Positions 1 through 9,058 of a stretch of DNA of 64,000 nt are shown piece after piece. The notes beneath the pieces were generated by a model, which was not told the origin of the DNA, searched no databases, and saw only the letters and a program-made list of their open reading frames with translations. Made by a program: the position numbers and the translations under genes. This stretch comes from CAVPHV01 sp963704825. GTDB lineage: Bacteria > Actinomycetota > Acidimicrobiia > Spongiisociales > UBA5794. Position 1 is the first letter of the stretch, and every line of letters starts with the position of its first letter. The stretch lies in contig CAVPHV010000011.1 of the NCBI GenBank assembly GCA_963704825.1, positions 124,001-188,000 on the forward strand, read 5' to 3'.

Positions 1-753
1 CAACCCGGGCAGCCGAGGGACCTGCCAACCGATGCCGCCGGACAGCGACCCGTTCTCGTAGAGCCCGGTGTAGTCGATCATCACGTCCTTCGCTTGGAAG
101 TGATAGATGCGCTCACCGAACTCCATGATCGCTCGCTGCATGTCGATCATCAGCCAAACGAGGTGCGAAGGATCGAAGTTGAGGCCGATCGTCTCCCCAA
201 ACTCCTCGAGCATGAGCCGCCAGATCCTCGGGTTGTAGGCCACGTTGTGGCCGGAGGGCCATTCGTCCGTGGAGAAGATCATCGGGCAGTTCTCGATGGC
301 GATCCTGACACCGTTGTCCTGCGCACACGCGATGATCTCGGGCCAGACCCGGGTTGCCTTTTCCCAGTTCTCGTCCTGGGTCAGGGCGCGGTCGGCCCCG
401 ATGAACGTGTTGACGATCCCGACGTCCATCTTGCCGGCGGCGACGATAACCTTCTTCAGATGGTCGATGACCGTCCGGGCGTGCTCTGCGTCGGGATGTA
501 GGGGATTGGGGTAGAACCCGAGTCCGGAGATCTCCAGTCCTTTGCTGTTCATGCCGGCGACGATCTCAGAGGCCTGTGTGTCCGAGATGCCATCGACATC
601 GATGTGGCTCGTCCCGGCGTAGCGGCGGGTGTCGCCACTGGCCGCCGGCCAGCAGGCGATCTCGATCGTGGTGAACCCGTTGGCCGCCGTCCAGTCGGCG
701 ACTTCCTCCAACTCGGTCTCGGGGAACGGTGCGGTCAGCAATCCGAGTTTCAT
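1..753 (-). CDS. Sugar phosphate isomerase/epimerase-like TIM-barrel protein (C-terminus off window)
   Basis: The reading frame is open from an ATG at 753 to the left edge, giving 251 residues and no stop, so the 3' end is missing. The start is MKLGLLTAPFPETELEEVAD, followed by barrel-strand motifs of the xylose-isomerase-like (AP endonuclease 2) superfamily: a TIEIACWP strand, VNTFIGAD, AIENCPM with the metal-ligand Glu, and NFDPSHLVW with the ligand Asp/His. In that family such enzymes isomerise or epimerise keto-sugars or inositol intermediates. It is the last visible gene of a sugar operon, 13 bp downstream of a Gfo/Idh/MocA dehydrogenase, a classical pair in inositol and unusual-sugar catabolism. 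The exact substrate cannot be read from the sequence. Confidence 0.88.
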   Translation of the reverse strand, partial: MKLGLLTAPFPETELEEVADWTAANGFTTIEIACWPAASGDTRRYAGTSHIDVDGISDTQASEIVAGMNSKGLEISGLGFYPNPLHPDAEHARTVIDHLKKVIVAAGKMDVGIVNTFIGADRALTQDENWEKATRVWPEIIACAQDNGVRIAIENCPMIFSTDEWPSGHNVAYNPRIWRLMLEEFGETIGLNFDPSHLVWLMIDMQRAIMEFGERIYHFQAKDVMIDYTGLYENGSLSGGIGWQVPRLPGL

Positions 754-766
754 GCGCTTCTCCTCA

Positions 767-1921
767 TCATCGTTCGACTCGTGTCCAGCGTTGTTCGGTC
801 GAGCTGCGGGCCACGGCTTCGGTGACCAGCAGGGCATCGTGTCCATCGGCAAAGGTTGGATAGGTGGGCTCGGCCGAAGGCCCGCCGGCGAGTACATCGG
901 CATAGACCTCGGCAAACAGGGCCCGGAACGTGTCCGGGTAGCCCTCAACGTGACCGCCGGGGTAGCCGATCACTCGGGCCGCCTCCGGACTGGCCAGTGA
1001 TGGGTCGCGCTGGAGAATCTCGTTGGGGCGACCGCGGTGGCCGATCCACAGATGATCCGGGTTCTCGGAGAACCACGACAAAGCAGATTCGCTCCCGTCG
1101 ACCTCGATCGACACCGAGTTCTTCCGGCCGGCCGAGACCTGGGAGATGGTGAGCACACCGCGGGCGCCGTTGGCGAACCGCAGCAAGACACCAGCGGCGT
1201 CGTCTGAGGACATCGACTCTTCGATCAGATCGGCATCCGCAGAGACGGCGGCGAAGGTCTCCACCGGTCCGGCCGGATGGGTGCGCACCGGCACCAGCGT
1301 GTGGAGGTCGGCCATGACCTCAACCACTTCAGACCCGGTGATGAACCGGGCCAGGTCCAGCCAATGCGATCCGATGTCGGCAACGGCTCGCAACCCGCCG
1401 GCCTTGTCGGGCTCGAGGCGCCAGTTCCAATCGGTCTGCAGCAGCAGCCAGTCCTGGAGATAGCTGCCGTGGACCAAACGCGGGCTGCCGATGTCGCCCG
1501 AGGCAACCAGCGACATCGCCTGGTGACAATTCGGGTAGAAGCGGATGTTGAAGCACACCGCATTGACCAGACCGGCGATCTCGGCCCGCGCCACGAGGTC
1601 GGCGGTGTCGGCTGAGTTCAAGGCCAGTGGCTTCTCGCAGACGACGTGCTTGCCGGCGTCGAGCGCAAGCCGCACCTGATCGGCGTGCGCATGATTGGGG
1701 CTGGCGATGTGGATGACGTCGATCTCAGGGTCGGCGGCAAGGTCCGCCAGGCTGTCGTACACCTTGGGAAGGTTGGCGGCGTCTGCCTTGGCACGGGCCC
1801 GCTCCGGGGATGATCCCACCACACCGGCGACATCGATCCCCAGGCGACGCAGCGCCTCGATGTGGGCGACGCCGATGAAGCCAACGCCGACCACGCCCGC
1901 CTTGATATCGCTCAGTCGCAT
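767..1921 (-). CDS. Gfo/Idh/MocA family NAD(P)-dependent sugar dehydrogenase
   Basis: 384 residues from the ATG at 1921, which has a GAGGAGA ribosome-binding sequence about 9 bases upstream. A longer in-frame start at 2026 would run deep into the neighbouring permease gene and is not favoured. The N-terminal Rossmann fold shows GVGFIGVAHIEAL near residue 10. The conserved CEKPLAL motif (catalytic Lys) lies near residue 100, and a C-terminal alpha/beta dimerisation domain carries GSHWLDLARF. The family oxidises or reduces sugars, inositols or their derivatives. Its place between permease and isomerase genes suggests it acts on the imported substrate. Confidence 0.93.
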   Translation of the reverse strand: MRLSDIKAGVVGVGFIGVAHIEALRRLGIDVAGVVGSSPERARAKADAANLPKVYDSLADLAADPEIDVIHIASPNHAHADQVRLALDAGKHVVCEKPLALNSADTADLVARAEIAGLVNAVCFNIRFYPNCHQAMSLVASGDIGSPRLVHGSYLQDWLLLQTDWNWRLEPDKAGGLRAVADIGSHWLDLARFITGSEVVEVMADLHTLVPVRTHPAGPVETFAAVSADADLIEESMSSDDAAGVLLRFANGARGVLTISQVSAGRKNSVSIEVDGSESALSWFSENPDHLWIGHRGRPNEILQRDPSLASPEAARVIGYPGGHVEGYPDTFRALFAEVYADVLAGGPSAEPTYPTFADGHDALLVTEAVARSSTEQRWTRVER

Positions 1922-1937
1922 GCTGGATCGTCTCTCC

Positions 1938-2948
1938 TCATTGTGTTGCCGAGATGCTGGTGTAGAGCCAAGAGAGACCAATGATGATGGCGCCGTACAG
2001 CATCTGCTGGATCGCCTGGCCGGCACCGAGGAATGTCAGCAGTGACTGGAGCACACCGAGGATCAACGCACCGAGAATGGTCCCGGTGTACGTGCCGACA
2101 CCACCAAAGATCGAGGTGCCTCCGATCACCGCGGCGGCAACCGATGGCAGCAGGAAGGCGCCTGCCAACTGCAAGTCGACGGCCCCGACCCGCCCCCCAA
2201 GAAGAAGTCCGGCGACGGCGCCAAAGATGCCGGCAATGACGTAGACAACGATCAACACCTGCCAGGCGCGCATCCCGGAGAGGCGTGCGGCGATTGAGTT
2301 GTCACCGATGGCGTAGAGGTTTCGTCCGAACCCGCTGCGCCGCAGCATGTAGATCACAAAGACAGAGAGCACCGCCCAGACGACCACCGCCCACGGGATA
2401 CTCCTCCCGAAGAAGGAACCACCTCCCAGGGTGCGGATGAAGTCACCCATCCGAGTCGAGCCGGAGAAGATGGTCTGGGCCCATGAGGTGAACAGCCCGA
2501 GCAGGATGCCCGACATGGCAAGCGTCATGATGAGCGGGTTCACCTGGAACACGCCGACGCCGATCCCATTGGCGGCTCCGGCAAACACACCGACGAGTAG
2601 GCCGGCGATGATTGCAAAGACCGCACCCTTCGGCGATTGATTGGCGGCTACGTAGGCGGCCCCCGTGGCAATCATCGCCGCGGACAAGTCGATCCCTCCG
2701 GTGAGCATCAGGATGGTCTGGCCGGCGGCGAGAACCCCGATCGGTACGGCAAAGAGGGCCGAGTTGCGCAGCCCGTTGATGCTCAGGTAGTTCGATTCGA
2801 CGGCGCCGGTCATCAGGATCAGCACGATGAGCACGCCGATCAGCACGAGGTGGGGGTGGGTCGCCAGGTAACGCCCGCTCCGCTGCCACACCGTTGCCTC
2901 GGTCGAATCGGGTCTCAGGTCGGCGGCCGGGTTGACGTCGATACTCAT
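1938..2948 (-). CDS. Sugar ABC transporter permease (RbsC-like)
   Basis: 336 residues. The ATG at 2948 overlaps the upstream permease stop (ATGA) and has a GGAGGCGG ribosome-binding sequence, which favours it over the longer start at 2969. About ten hydrophobic spans typical of BPD_transp_2 permeases are visible, including GGIDLSAAMIATGAAYVAAN and the cytoplasmic EAA-like segment RRSGFGRNLYAIGDNSIAARLSG. It would form the membrane channel of a CUT2-type sugar importer with the adjacent permease, ATPase and binding lipoprotein. Translational coupling implies balanced production of the two permeases. Confidence 0.93.
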   Translation of the reverse strand: MSIDVNPAADLRPDSTEATVWQRSGRYLATHPHLVLIGVLIVLILMTGAVESNYLSINGLRNSALFAVPIGVLAAGQTILMLTGGIDLSAAMIATGAAYVAANQSPKGAVFAIIAGLLVGVFAGAANGIGVGVFQVNPLIMTLAMSGILLGLFTSWAQTIFSGSTRMGDFIRTLGGGSFFGRSIPWAVVVWAVLSVFVIYMLRRSGFGRNLYAIGDNSIAARLSGMRAWQVLIVVYVIAGIFGAVAGLLLGGRVGAVDLQLAGAFLLPSVAAAVIGGTSIFGGVGTYTGTILGALILGVLQSLLTFLGAGQAIQQMLYGAIIIGLSWLYTSISATQ

Positions 2949-3958
2949 ACCCGCCTCCTCCGACGCCACTCGATGAGACCGGTCACCATCATGACCACCA
3001 CAATCAGAACGCCCTGAACGATCTGGGCCCGATTGGGATCAACCCCCATCGCGGTGAGGATCGGGTTGAGGAAGAAAAGAATCAGCCCCGCCGGAACGAC
3101 CGCGATCACCGAGCCGATCCCGCCGGTGAGAGCAACCCCGCCGAGCACGATGGCCGCAACCGAGTTCAGAGTGGCGTTGCCTCCAACGGCGGTGGCGTTG
3201 CCGCGTCCGGCAATGGCCGTAATCGAAAGCCCCGCCATGGCGGCGAGGGCGCCCCCGACGGCGTACGACACGATCTTGACTCGTGCCGCCCGGATGCCGG
3301 ACAGGTAGGCGGCGGTCTTGTCGCTCCCGACGGCATAGAGCGAGAGCCCGCTGCGGGTCTTCGCCATCCACCACGCCACTATGAGAATGACCACGCTGAT
3401 CAAGATCGCCGCCGGGTACGGATTGGAACCGATCCCCCGGGGCGATCCGGTGAAGAGCCAGCGGAACCCTTCGCTGGTGCCGCCGCCGGGATTGGGGAGG
3501 ACGGCCAGGGCGAGACCCTGGAACACGTAGAGCGAGCCGAGGGTGATGACAATGTCCGGCACTTTCGACGTCGTGATGATCCAGCCGACCCCCGCATTGA
3601 GCGCGGCGGCGAGGAGCAAGATGATGACGCCGAAGACAAGCGTCGTCGCCAGCGGTTGGCCTTCCATGAACCGGGCGGCCGTGACATTGGTGAGCACCAT
3701 CATGCCGCCGACACCAAGGTCGATGCCCCCGGCAATCACAATCACGGCTTGAGCAGCAGCCAGGAACACAAGCGGTGCGCCGTTGTTGATGATCGAAGCG
3801 AACTGGAACGAGCCAAACGCCGGAATGAGGGTCGAGTAGTAGGCGATGAGAACCACCAGGAGAATCCATACTCCAAAGGTCCAGCCATGACGCCGGAGCC
3901 AGCGTCGCCAGGCAGCTTGGGTTCCGGTGGCAAGCGCGTCCGGCGTCGTGGCCGTCAT
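2945..3958 (-). CDS. Sugar ABC transporter permease (RbsC-like), second subunit
   Basis: 337 residues, multi-span membrane protein of the BPD_transp_2 family. It has the GGIDLGVGGMMVLTN motif and the coupling segment KTRSGLSLYAVGSDKTAAYLSG, both repeated in the neighbouring permease, so the two genes are paralogues forming a heterodimeric channel. Start and stop overlap the genes on either side by four bases (ATGA), giving ATPase-permease-permease coupling. The N-terminal 30 residues are cytoplasmic and basic. Confidence 0.93.
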   Translation of the reverse strand: MTATTPDALATGTQAAWRRWLRRHGWTFGVWILLVVLIAYYSTLIPAFGSFQFASIINNGAPLVFLAAAQAVIVIAGGIDLGVGGMMVLTNVTAARFMEGQPLATTLVFGVIILLLAAALNAGVGWIITTSKVPDIVITLGSLYVFQGLALAVLPNPGGGTSEGFRWLFTGSPRGIGSNPYPAAILISVVILIVAWWMAKTRSGLSLYAVGSDKTAAYLSGIRAARVKIVSYAVGGALAAMAGLSITAIAGRGNATAVGGNATLNSVAAIVLGGVALTGGIGSVIAVVPAGLILFFLNPILTAMGVDPNRAQIVQGVLIVVVMMVTGLIEWRRRRRV

Positions 3959-5469
3959 GTTCTCGCTTCCTCGAGCCCGTGAGCAGAAGTGAGCATCACT
4001 TCTTCCGTTGCGGTCTTGGCGTCCTGCTCATGGACGATGCGGCCGTTGTACATCACCAGGACCCGATCGCACACGAGTGGGATCTCTCGCAGCTCGCTTG
4101 TGTACAGGAAGATCGACGATCCATTGGCGGCCAATTCGCGCAGCAGGTCGTAGATCTGGGCCTTGGTTTGGATGTCGATGCCGCGGGTCGGGTCGAAGCA
4201 CAAAAGGGTGTCAAACCCGGACGCAAGCCAGCGCCCGATGGTCACCTTCTGTTGATTGCCCCCGGAGAGGCGTTGCACCTGCCGGCCGGCTCGGACGTCG
4301 ATGTCGAGCCGATCGACGGCTCGATCAACCCGCTCAGTCTCGTCGCCGGCAAGCGTGAACCACCGGCTAGCCCGGTTGTACAGAGGCGTTGAGAGGTTCT
4401 CACGGACCGAGCGCTGGGGAAGCAACGCCTGCTGCCGATCGGCCGGCACGAGGACGAGCCCCTTGCGAATCGCGTCGTACGGCGACCGGGCGACCATACG
4501 TTCGCCTTCTACGAGCAACTCCCCAGAGCTGGGTCGATGGTCACCCGAAAGCAGTTGGAACAACTCGTCCTGACCTTGTCCTTCGAGCGCGGTGAGCCCG
4601 AGGATCTCGCCGCGATGCAGTTGGAATGAGACGCCGTTGACCTTGTCGCGCAGCCGGACGTCCTCGAGTTCGAGCACAACGGGGGTGTCAAATGACACTG
4701 CAGCAACTGCGGTCTCTGCGGCTGGTGTCGATTCTGCTGCAGCTTCTTCGCTCAGTTCCTTGACCAGTTCCTCGCCGAGCATCGCGATGACGAGTTGGGC
4801 TTCATCCACCCCGGCAAGGTCAAAATCCGCCACATTGGCTCCATTGCGCAGAATCGTGGCCCTGTCACACATCTCAAGGACCTCACCGAGGCGATGGGAA
4901 ATGAACAGGACCGATCGGCCTTGCTCCTTCCACTCCCTCATCACGCCGAACACGTACTCGGCCTGATCGGTGGTGAGCGCCGCGGTGATCTCGTCCAGCA
5001 TCAAGAGCTGAGGGTCGTGGGCCAGGGCCCGAGCCAGGTCGAGCAGACGCAACACCGCCAGCGGCACATCGCTCACCAGCAGTTCGAGGTCGATGTGGCC
5101 GAGATTCATACGCTCCAGCCAGGGCATCACATCGTCGGGGCTGAGCCGCGAGATGCGCAGGTTCTGCGCCAGGGTCAGGTCGGGGATCAGCGATGGGTCC
5201 TGGAACACGGTGGCGATCCCGGCGGACATGGCATCGGTCGGCTTGCTGAGCCGCACCGGCTCTCCATGCACCGTCGTGGTGCCGGAATCCGCCGTGATGA
5301 CGCCGGAGAGGAACTTGACGAGGGTGCTCTTGCCGGCGCCGTTGGCGCCGAGCAGTGCATGGATCTCGCCCGGCCGAACGGTGAGGTCGGCGGAACGAAG
5401 CGCGACGACGGGTCCGTAGCGTTTGGCGACTCCCTGCGCACTCAGCAGGGCTTGGCTGGCTTCAGTCAC
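3955..5469 (-). CDS. Sugar ABC transporter ATP-binding protein (RbsA/MglA-like, two ATPase halves)
   Basis: 504 residues with two fused nucleotide-binding domains, the usual CUT2 design. The N-half has an intact Walker A (GANGAGKST, residues 41-48) and Walker B (LLMLDEIT), but its signature motif is poor (VPLAVLRLLDLARAL). The C-half has the good signature LSGGNQQKV but a degenerate Walker A (ALEGQGQDEL). The two composite ATP sites are therefore unequal, as is common for this family, though here more strongly decayed. It energises import through the two permeases with which it overlaps. The binding-protein gene lies 176 bp upstream, separated by a hairpin. Confidence 0.94.
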   Translation of the reverse strand: MTEASQALLSAQGVAKRYGPVVALRSADLTVRPGEIHALLGANGAGKSTLVKFLSGVITADSGTTTVHGEPVRLSKPTDAMSAGIATVFQDPSLIPDLTLAQNLRISRLSPDDVMPWLERMNLGHIDLELLVSDVPLAVLRLLDLARALAHDPQLLMLDEITAALTTDQAEYVFGVMREWKEQGRSVLFISHRLGEVLEMCDRATILRNGANVADFDLAGVDEAQLVIAMLGEELVKELSEEAAAESTPAAETAVAAVSFDTPVVLELEDVRLRDKVNGVSFQLHRGEILGLTALEGQGQDELFQLLSGDHRPSSGELLVEGERMVARSPYDAIRKGLVLVPADRQQALLPQRSVRENLSTPLYNRASRWFTLAGDETERVDRAVDRLDIDVRAGRQVQRLSGGNQQKVTIGRWLASGFDTLLCFDPTRGIDIQTKAQIYDLLRELAANGSSIFLYTSELREIPLVCDRVLVMYNGRIVHEQDAKTATEEVMLTSAHGLEEART

Positions 5470-5496
5470 ATCGAGATCCTTGCGGAAAAAGTTGGT

Positions 5497-5530
5497 GTGA
5501 TGCCGGGCTCCGGAAGGAGCCCGGCATCAC
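5497..5530 (-). terminator. Perfect hairpin between binding-protein and ATPase genes (partial terminator)
   Basis: A 15-bp perfect inverted repeat (GTGATGCCGGGCTCC and its complement) surrounds a 4-base loop. On the minus strand it is followed about 8 bases later by TTTTT. It lies after the binding-protein stop at 5646 and before the ATPase start at 5469. This is the usual place for a partial terminator or mRNA-stabilising hairpin that makes binding protein more abundant than transporter. Confidence 0.75.
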
Positions 5531-5645
5531 CATTGTCTCAGTCGGCTGTTGAACAATGTCGGTTCACGCTCGCAGCCACAACGCCAACTTGGCGTCTCGG
5601 CTTGTTGGGCGAGCTTTCACGCCGATTGTTCACCAGCCTCCCAGA

Positions 5646-6797
5646 TCACTCGCCGGGACCTACACAGTCGACGACCTGATCTGCGGTGTAGTGCACGTAC
5701 GGCTCGATCTCCATGTAGGAAGACCAACCGGCCGTCAGGCCGGGCACGTACACAGTTTCGAGGTCGGCTTGGTCGGCGATGACGGCCGGAGTGATGAGCG
5801 TCTGTTGGTCGACGTCCTGTCCCTCCAGGATGTTCAACGCGATTGCCGCACCTACCCCACCGATCGACGGCGGATTGCTGACTGCGGCGCCGGTGAGGCC
5901 GTCAGGCGCCAGGGCGATCAACTGGCCGACGAACTCGTTGTTGTCGGCACCGACAATCGGCACATAGTCAACACCGGCGACCGCGAACTGTTCGACAACG
6001 GTGTAGTCGATACCGGATGTCCAGATCCCGTCGACCTCCATGGTCGTCAGAATCTCGAGTGCCTGCTGGGCGCCCACGCTGGGATCCCAACCGGTCCAGT
6101 TCTCATACACAACCTCGATGTTCGGGTAGTCCGCCAGGGCGGCATCCCAGCCCGTGTCACGGTCGGTGTCGGCCGGGTGGCCGTCCAAGCCGCGCATGTA
6201 GGCGACCTTGCCTTCGCCGCCGAGTGCTTCGAACAGCCAGCGTGCGCCAACTTCGCCGTACTCGACCTGGTTGTTCGAGACGAAGTACGCACTCGGCGCC
6301 GTCACCGGGGCATCAACGGAGATGACCGGGATGCCCTGGGCGGCAGCTTCTTCGATCACATCATCGAGCGCCGAACGGTCCGCCGGGTTGATGATGATGG
6401 CATCAACACCCTGCGAGATCAGCGTCTGGATGTCGGCGATCTGGCCGGCGACGTCGGTGTTGCGGTTCTGGAGAACCACCTTGTCGACATTGCCGCGAGC
6501 GAGGGCCTCGGCCTTGATGGCGCAGACCATCTGCTCACGCCAGGCGTTGCCAACGAGGGTGTTCGACACACCAAGTGTGAACATCTCGTCGGACATCGCT
6601 TGGGTCGTCGTGGTCGCGTCCGTCATGGCCTCGGTCGTCGTGGTTGCGTCCGTCATGGCCTCGGTGGTCGTGGTCTCGCCACTGGCCGCAGCCGTGGTCG
6701 TGGTCGCGTCGTCGTCATCGCCGCACGCGGCGACGACCATGGCGAACACGGCGAGCACGGCGAGCCACCTCACCCAGCTTGCCTTTCCTTGTCTCAT
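5646..6797 (-). CDS. Sugar-binding lipoprotein of ABC importer (periplasmic binding protein type 1)
   Basis: 383 residues. A signal peptide with lipobox VVAAC (lipidated Cys25) is followed by an Asp/Thr-rich tether. The tether contains three near-identical 10-residue units (TTTTEAMTDA type, bases about 6590-6680). The mature part is a Peripla_BP_4 ribose/galactose-type fold: FTLGVSNTLVGNAWREQMVC, QTLISQGVDAIIINPADRSA, IPVISVDAPVTAPSAYF. It has a strong TAGGAGGAGG ribosome-binding sequence. It would capture the sugar outside the membrane and deliver it to the permeases encoded downstream. The ligand is not identifiable. Confidence 0.94.
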   Translation of the reverse strand: MRQGKASWVRWLAVLAVFAMVVAACGDDDDATTTTAAASGETTTTEAMTDATTTTEAMTDATTTTQAMSDEMFTLGVSNTLVGNAWREQMVCAIKAEALARGNVDKVVLQNRNTDVAGQIADIQTLISQGVDAIIINPADRSALDDVIEEAAAQGIPVISVDAPVTAPSAYFVSNNQVEYGEVGARWLFEALGGEGKVAYMRGLDGHPADTDRDTGWDAALADYPNIEVVYENWTGWDPSVGAQQALEILTTMEVDGIWTSGIDYTVVEQFAVAGVDYVPIVGADNNEFVGQLIALAPDGLTGAAVSNPPSIGGVGAAIALNILEGQDVDQQTLITPAVIADQADLETVYVPGLTAGWSSYMEIEPYVHYTADQVVDCVGPGE

Positions 6798-6910
6798 CGA
6801 TTCCTCCTCCTAGTTTTCCTTCTCTGTCTGACTCGTCGACGGCGCCGGGACGCCACCAACGGTGATCTTGTGGTCTCCTCCCGGGGGGTCACGCTCCACG
6901 GCCCGCATCA

Positions 6911-8125
6911 TCATCCGACCGCCTCCCTGGTGGAGAGGCCCCGGTCGACGGCGACGGGAGCAAGAACATGTTCGATGACCATGGCCGCGGCTCCGGTGAT
7001 GCCGGCGCGATCGCCGAGCGAGCTGGGCACGATTCTGAGGTCCGCGGTCGATAGGGCGGTGGAACGGCCGTAGACCGTCTCGCGGATGCCCGCCATCAGC
7101 TCCTCGCCGGCAGTCGCCACATCTCCACCGATCATGATCACCGCAGGGTTCAGCAGGTTCACGATGGCGGCAAGTACCCGGCCGACGAGGCGGCCGGCGT
7201 TGCGGATGAGCTGGACGGCATCGGTGTTGCCGGCACGAACCAGACGGACGACGTCGCGGCCATTGTTGGTGTCGTAGCCCATCGCCCTCAGTTGGTCGGC
7301 AAGTGCTCCCCCGCCGGCCGACGCCTCGAGACAGCCGAGGTTGCCGCATCGGCACAGGACGTCCCCGGGGCCTACATACACATGACCGATGTCGCCGGCG
7401 GCGCCGAGCGCGCCGCGATGGATGTGGTTGCCGAGAATCATGCCCGAGCCGATCCCGGTACCCATCTTGACGAAAAAGAGATCGTCGACAGGCGCCTGCA
7501 ACCGCCAATGCTCCCCGAGCGCCATGATGTTGACGTCGTTGTCGACCAAAGCGGGAGCGTCGTATCGATCGGCAAATCGATCAGCAATCGGATAGCCGTC
7601 CCAGCCGGGCATGATCGGTGGATGCACCGTCCGTCCGGCGGCGAACTCAACCGGGCCGGGCACGCCGATCCCGGTGCCCCGCACTTGGGCAGAACTCCGT
7701 CCGAGCCGGATCAGCATGGCGTCGAACTCGTGCTCGACCCATGAGAGTACGTCGTCGGGACCGGCGGAGATCGCCATATCCCGGCGCTCCTCGGCCAGTG
7801 CCTTGCCGCCAAGGTCACTGACCGCGATCCTGCTGTGGGTTGCTCCGAGGTCGGCGACGAGCACCACCCCAGCGTCGCAGTTGAACCCGAGCACGGCAGG
7901 CGGACGGCCTCCGGTCGATGGAGCTTCGCCCACTTCAAGCACAAGGTCGTCGCCCATCAGGACCTCGATCCGCTGCGCAATCGTGGATCTGGCAAGACCG
8001 GTGGCGGCGGCCAGTTCGGCGCGGGTGGTGGCATCGCCCGATCGAATCAACTCGAGCAGTTGACCCGGCGAGCCGACCGCAGTGCCCTGCTCGAGCGAGC
8101 CATGGGTTCGGTCTCGGGTGGCCAT
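6911..8125 (-). CDS. ROK-family transcriptional repressor (NagC/XylR type)
   Basis: 404 residues from the ATG at 8125. A GTG at 8218 overlapping the SIS gene stop would add 31 unlikely residues upstream of the normal family start. The N-terminal winged helix reads LLELIRSGDATTRAELAAATGLARSTIAQRIE. The ROK sugar-binding domain follows with VLVADLGATHSRIAV and the zinc motif CRCGNLGCLEA. Such proteins are repressors released by a sugar or sugar phosphate. Its promoter carries an inverted repeat over the -35 box, which suggests autoregulation, and it likely controls the ABC importer operon just downstream. Confidence 0.9.
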   Translation of the reverse strand: MATRDRTHGSLEQGTAVGSPGQLLELIRSGDATTRAELAAATGLARSTIAQRIEVLMGDDLVLEVGEAPSTGGRPPAVLGFNCDAGVVLVADLGATHSRIAVSDLGGKALAEERRDMAISAGPDDVLSWVEHEFDAMLIRLGRSSAQVRGTGIGVPGPVEFAAGRTVHPPIMPGWDGYPIADRFADRYDAPALVDNDVNIMALGEHWRLQAPVDDLFFVKMGTGIGSGMILGNHIHRGALGAAGDIGHVYVGPGDVLCRCGNLGCLEASAGGGALADQLRAMGYDTNNGRDVVRLVRAGNTDAVQLIRNAGRLVGRVLAAIVNLLNPAVIMIGGDVATAGEELMAGIRETVYGRSTALSTADLRIVPSSLGDRAGITGAAAMVIEHVLAPVAVDRGLSTREAVG

Positions 8126-8134
8126 AGTTCCGTC

Positions 8135-8172
8135 AGATAAGCAGTGGCTTTTGTTTGTGTCAACTACAAAAG
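8135..8172 (-). promoter_or_regulatory. Promoter with overlapping inverted-repeat operator for the ROK repressor gene
   Basis: On the minus strand a perfect -35 box TTGACA (8163-8158) is followed after 17 bases by TTATCT (8140-8135), a poor -10. An inverted repeat CTTTTGT...ACAAAAG (8148-8154 and 8166-8172, 11-base spacer) flanks the -35 box. ROK repressors commonly bind AT-rich inverted repeats at their own promoters, so this is a good autoregulatory operator candidate. The predicted transcript would have almost no leader. Confidence 0.5.
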
Positions 8173-8214
8173 TCCCGAACTTGTGCTGGAGACCGTGGGG
8201 GAACGCGGCCAGGG

Positions 8215-9024
8215 TCACAGGCCCTCATCCGGGCTTTGGTGGTCCGAGAAGGCCAGCCGGGCCACCCGCCTGGCATGCTCGGCATAGGCAGCATCGAACA
8301 GTTCGGCCGAACGCTGCGCACCAACCACGGAACTCGAGGTGATCACCGGCGGAAGTTGATCGCGCTCGACCAGGATGGCCGCCGCTTGCACCTTGATCTC
8401 ATTGACGATCGCCGCATTCGCTACCGTCGATACCGGCCCGACCGGGGTATCGACACCATCGAGCTGCACCGCGGCGTCGCCGACCGGGACGCAGATGTCG
8501 ATGACGATGTCGGCGTGGTCGAGCAGTCGTGTTCCCGAGTCGTGCTGGGAGGAGCCGGCCATTGAGTGCTCGATCGCAGTGACCGCCACCACCTTCATCC
8601 CGCGGGCGCGGGCGCCCATCGCGATCTCGATGGGAACCGCCGTCGTCCCCGACGAGGAGAAGACGATCATGAGATCGTCCGGCCCGAACTCGAAGTTGCT
8701 GAGAATCACTTCGGCGAGGCCGGGGACCCGTTCGATGTACATGGCCTGTCGCTGCCCATTGACCCCGGTGACCTGGGTGTGAAAGGTCATCGACAACTCC
8801 GCCATGGGATGGAACCCGGGATACGAGCCGTAGCGAGGGAACATCTCTTCGAGAGGAATTCGAGAATGGCCGGTGCCGAAGAGATGGACCATGCCCCCGG
8901 CACCGATCGCGGCTGCCGAAAGCTCGGCAACGGCGGCGATCGCGTCCATCTGCGAGGACTCGATCCGGTCGAGCACGATGCGGGCCGCGGCCAGCCACCT
9001 GCCTCCAAACCCCATCGCACTCAC
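8215..9024 (-). CDS. SIS-domain sugar-phosphate-binding protein (UPF0309-like)
   Basis: 269 residues. The SIS (sugar isomerase) fold is visible as HLFGTGHSRIPLEEMF near residue 50, with the phospho-sugar loop FSSSGTTAVPIEIAMGARARG near residue 125. The architecture matches the stand-alone UPF0309 family, associated in bacteria with N-acetyl-amino-sugar metabolism. It starts 74 bp from the divergent GntR gene, and the shared control region contains a GntR/HutC palindrome. It may be an isomerase/aldolase-like enzyme or an effector-sensing partner; catalytic function is not proven by the sequence. Confidence 0.85.
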   Translation of the reverse strand: MSAMGFGGRWLAAARIVLDRIESSQMDAIAAVAELSAAAIGAGGMVHLFGTGHSRIPLEEMFPRYGSYPGFHPMAELSMTFHTQVTGVNGQRQAMYIERVPGLAEVILSNFEFGPDDLMIVFSSSGTTAVPIEIAMGARARGMKVVAVTAIEHSMAGSSQHDSGTRLLDHADIVIDICVPVGDAAVQLDGVDTPVGPVSTVANAAIVNEIKVQAAAILVERDQLPPVITSSSVVGAQRSAELFDAAYAEHARRVARLAFSDHQSPDEGL

Positions 9025-9046
9025 GCTGCCTCGACCCCCGAGCGAC

Positions 9047-9058
9047 TTGTCTAGACAA
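9047..9058. promoter_or_regulatory. GntR/HutC-type operator palindrome TTGTCTAGACAA
   Basis: A perfect 12-bp palindrome lies in the 74-bp divergent spacer between the SIS gene and the GntR gene. The core TCTAGA flanked by symmetric arms is the known recognition pattern of HutC-subfamily regulators such as DasR, NagR and YvoA. The GntR protein encoded 41 bp away is of this subfamily, so it probably binds here and controls both directions. Confidence 0.78.

Noticed and set aside
5556..7073. 505-codon plus-strand frame
   Set aside because: It lies exactly opposite the sugar-binding lipoprotein and ROK genes, has no domain motif and mirrors their codon bias, so it is a shadow.
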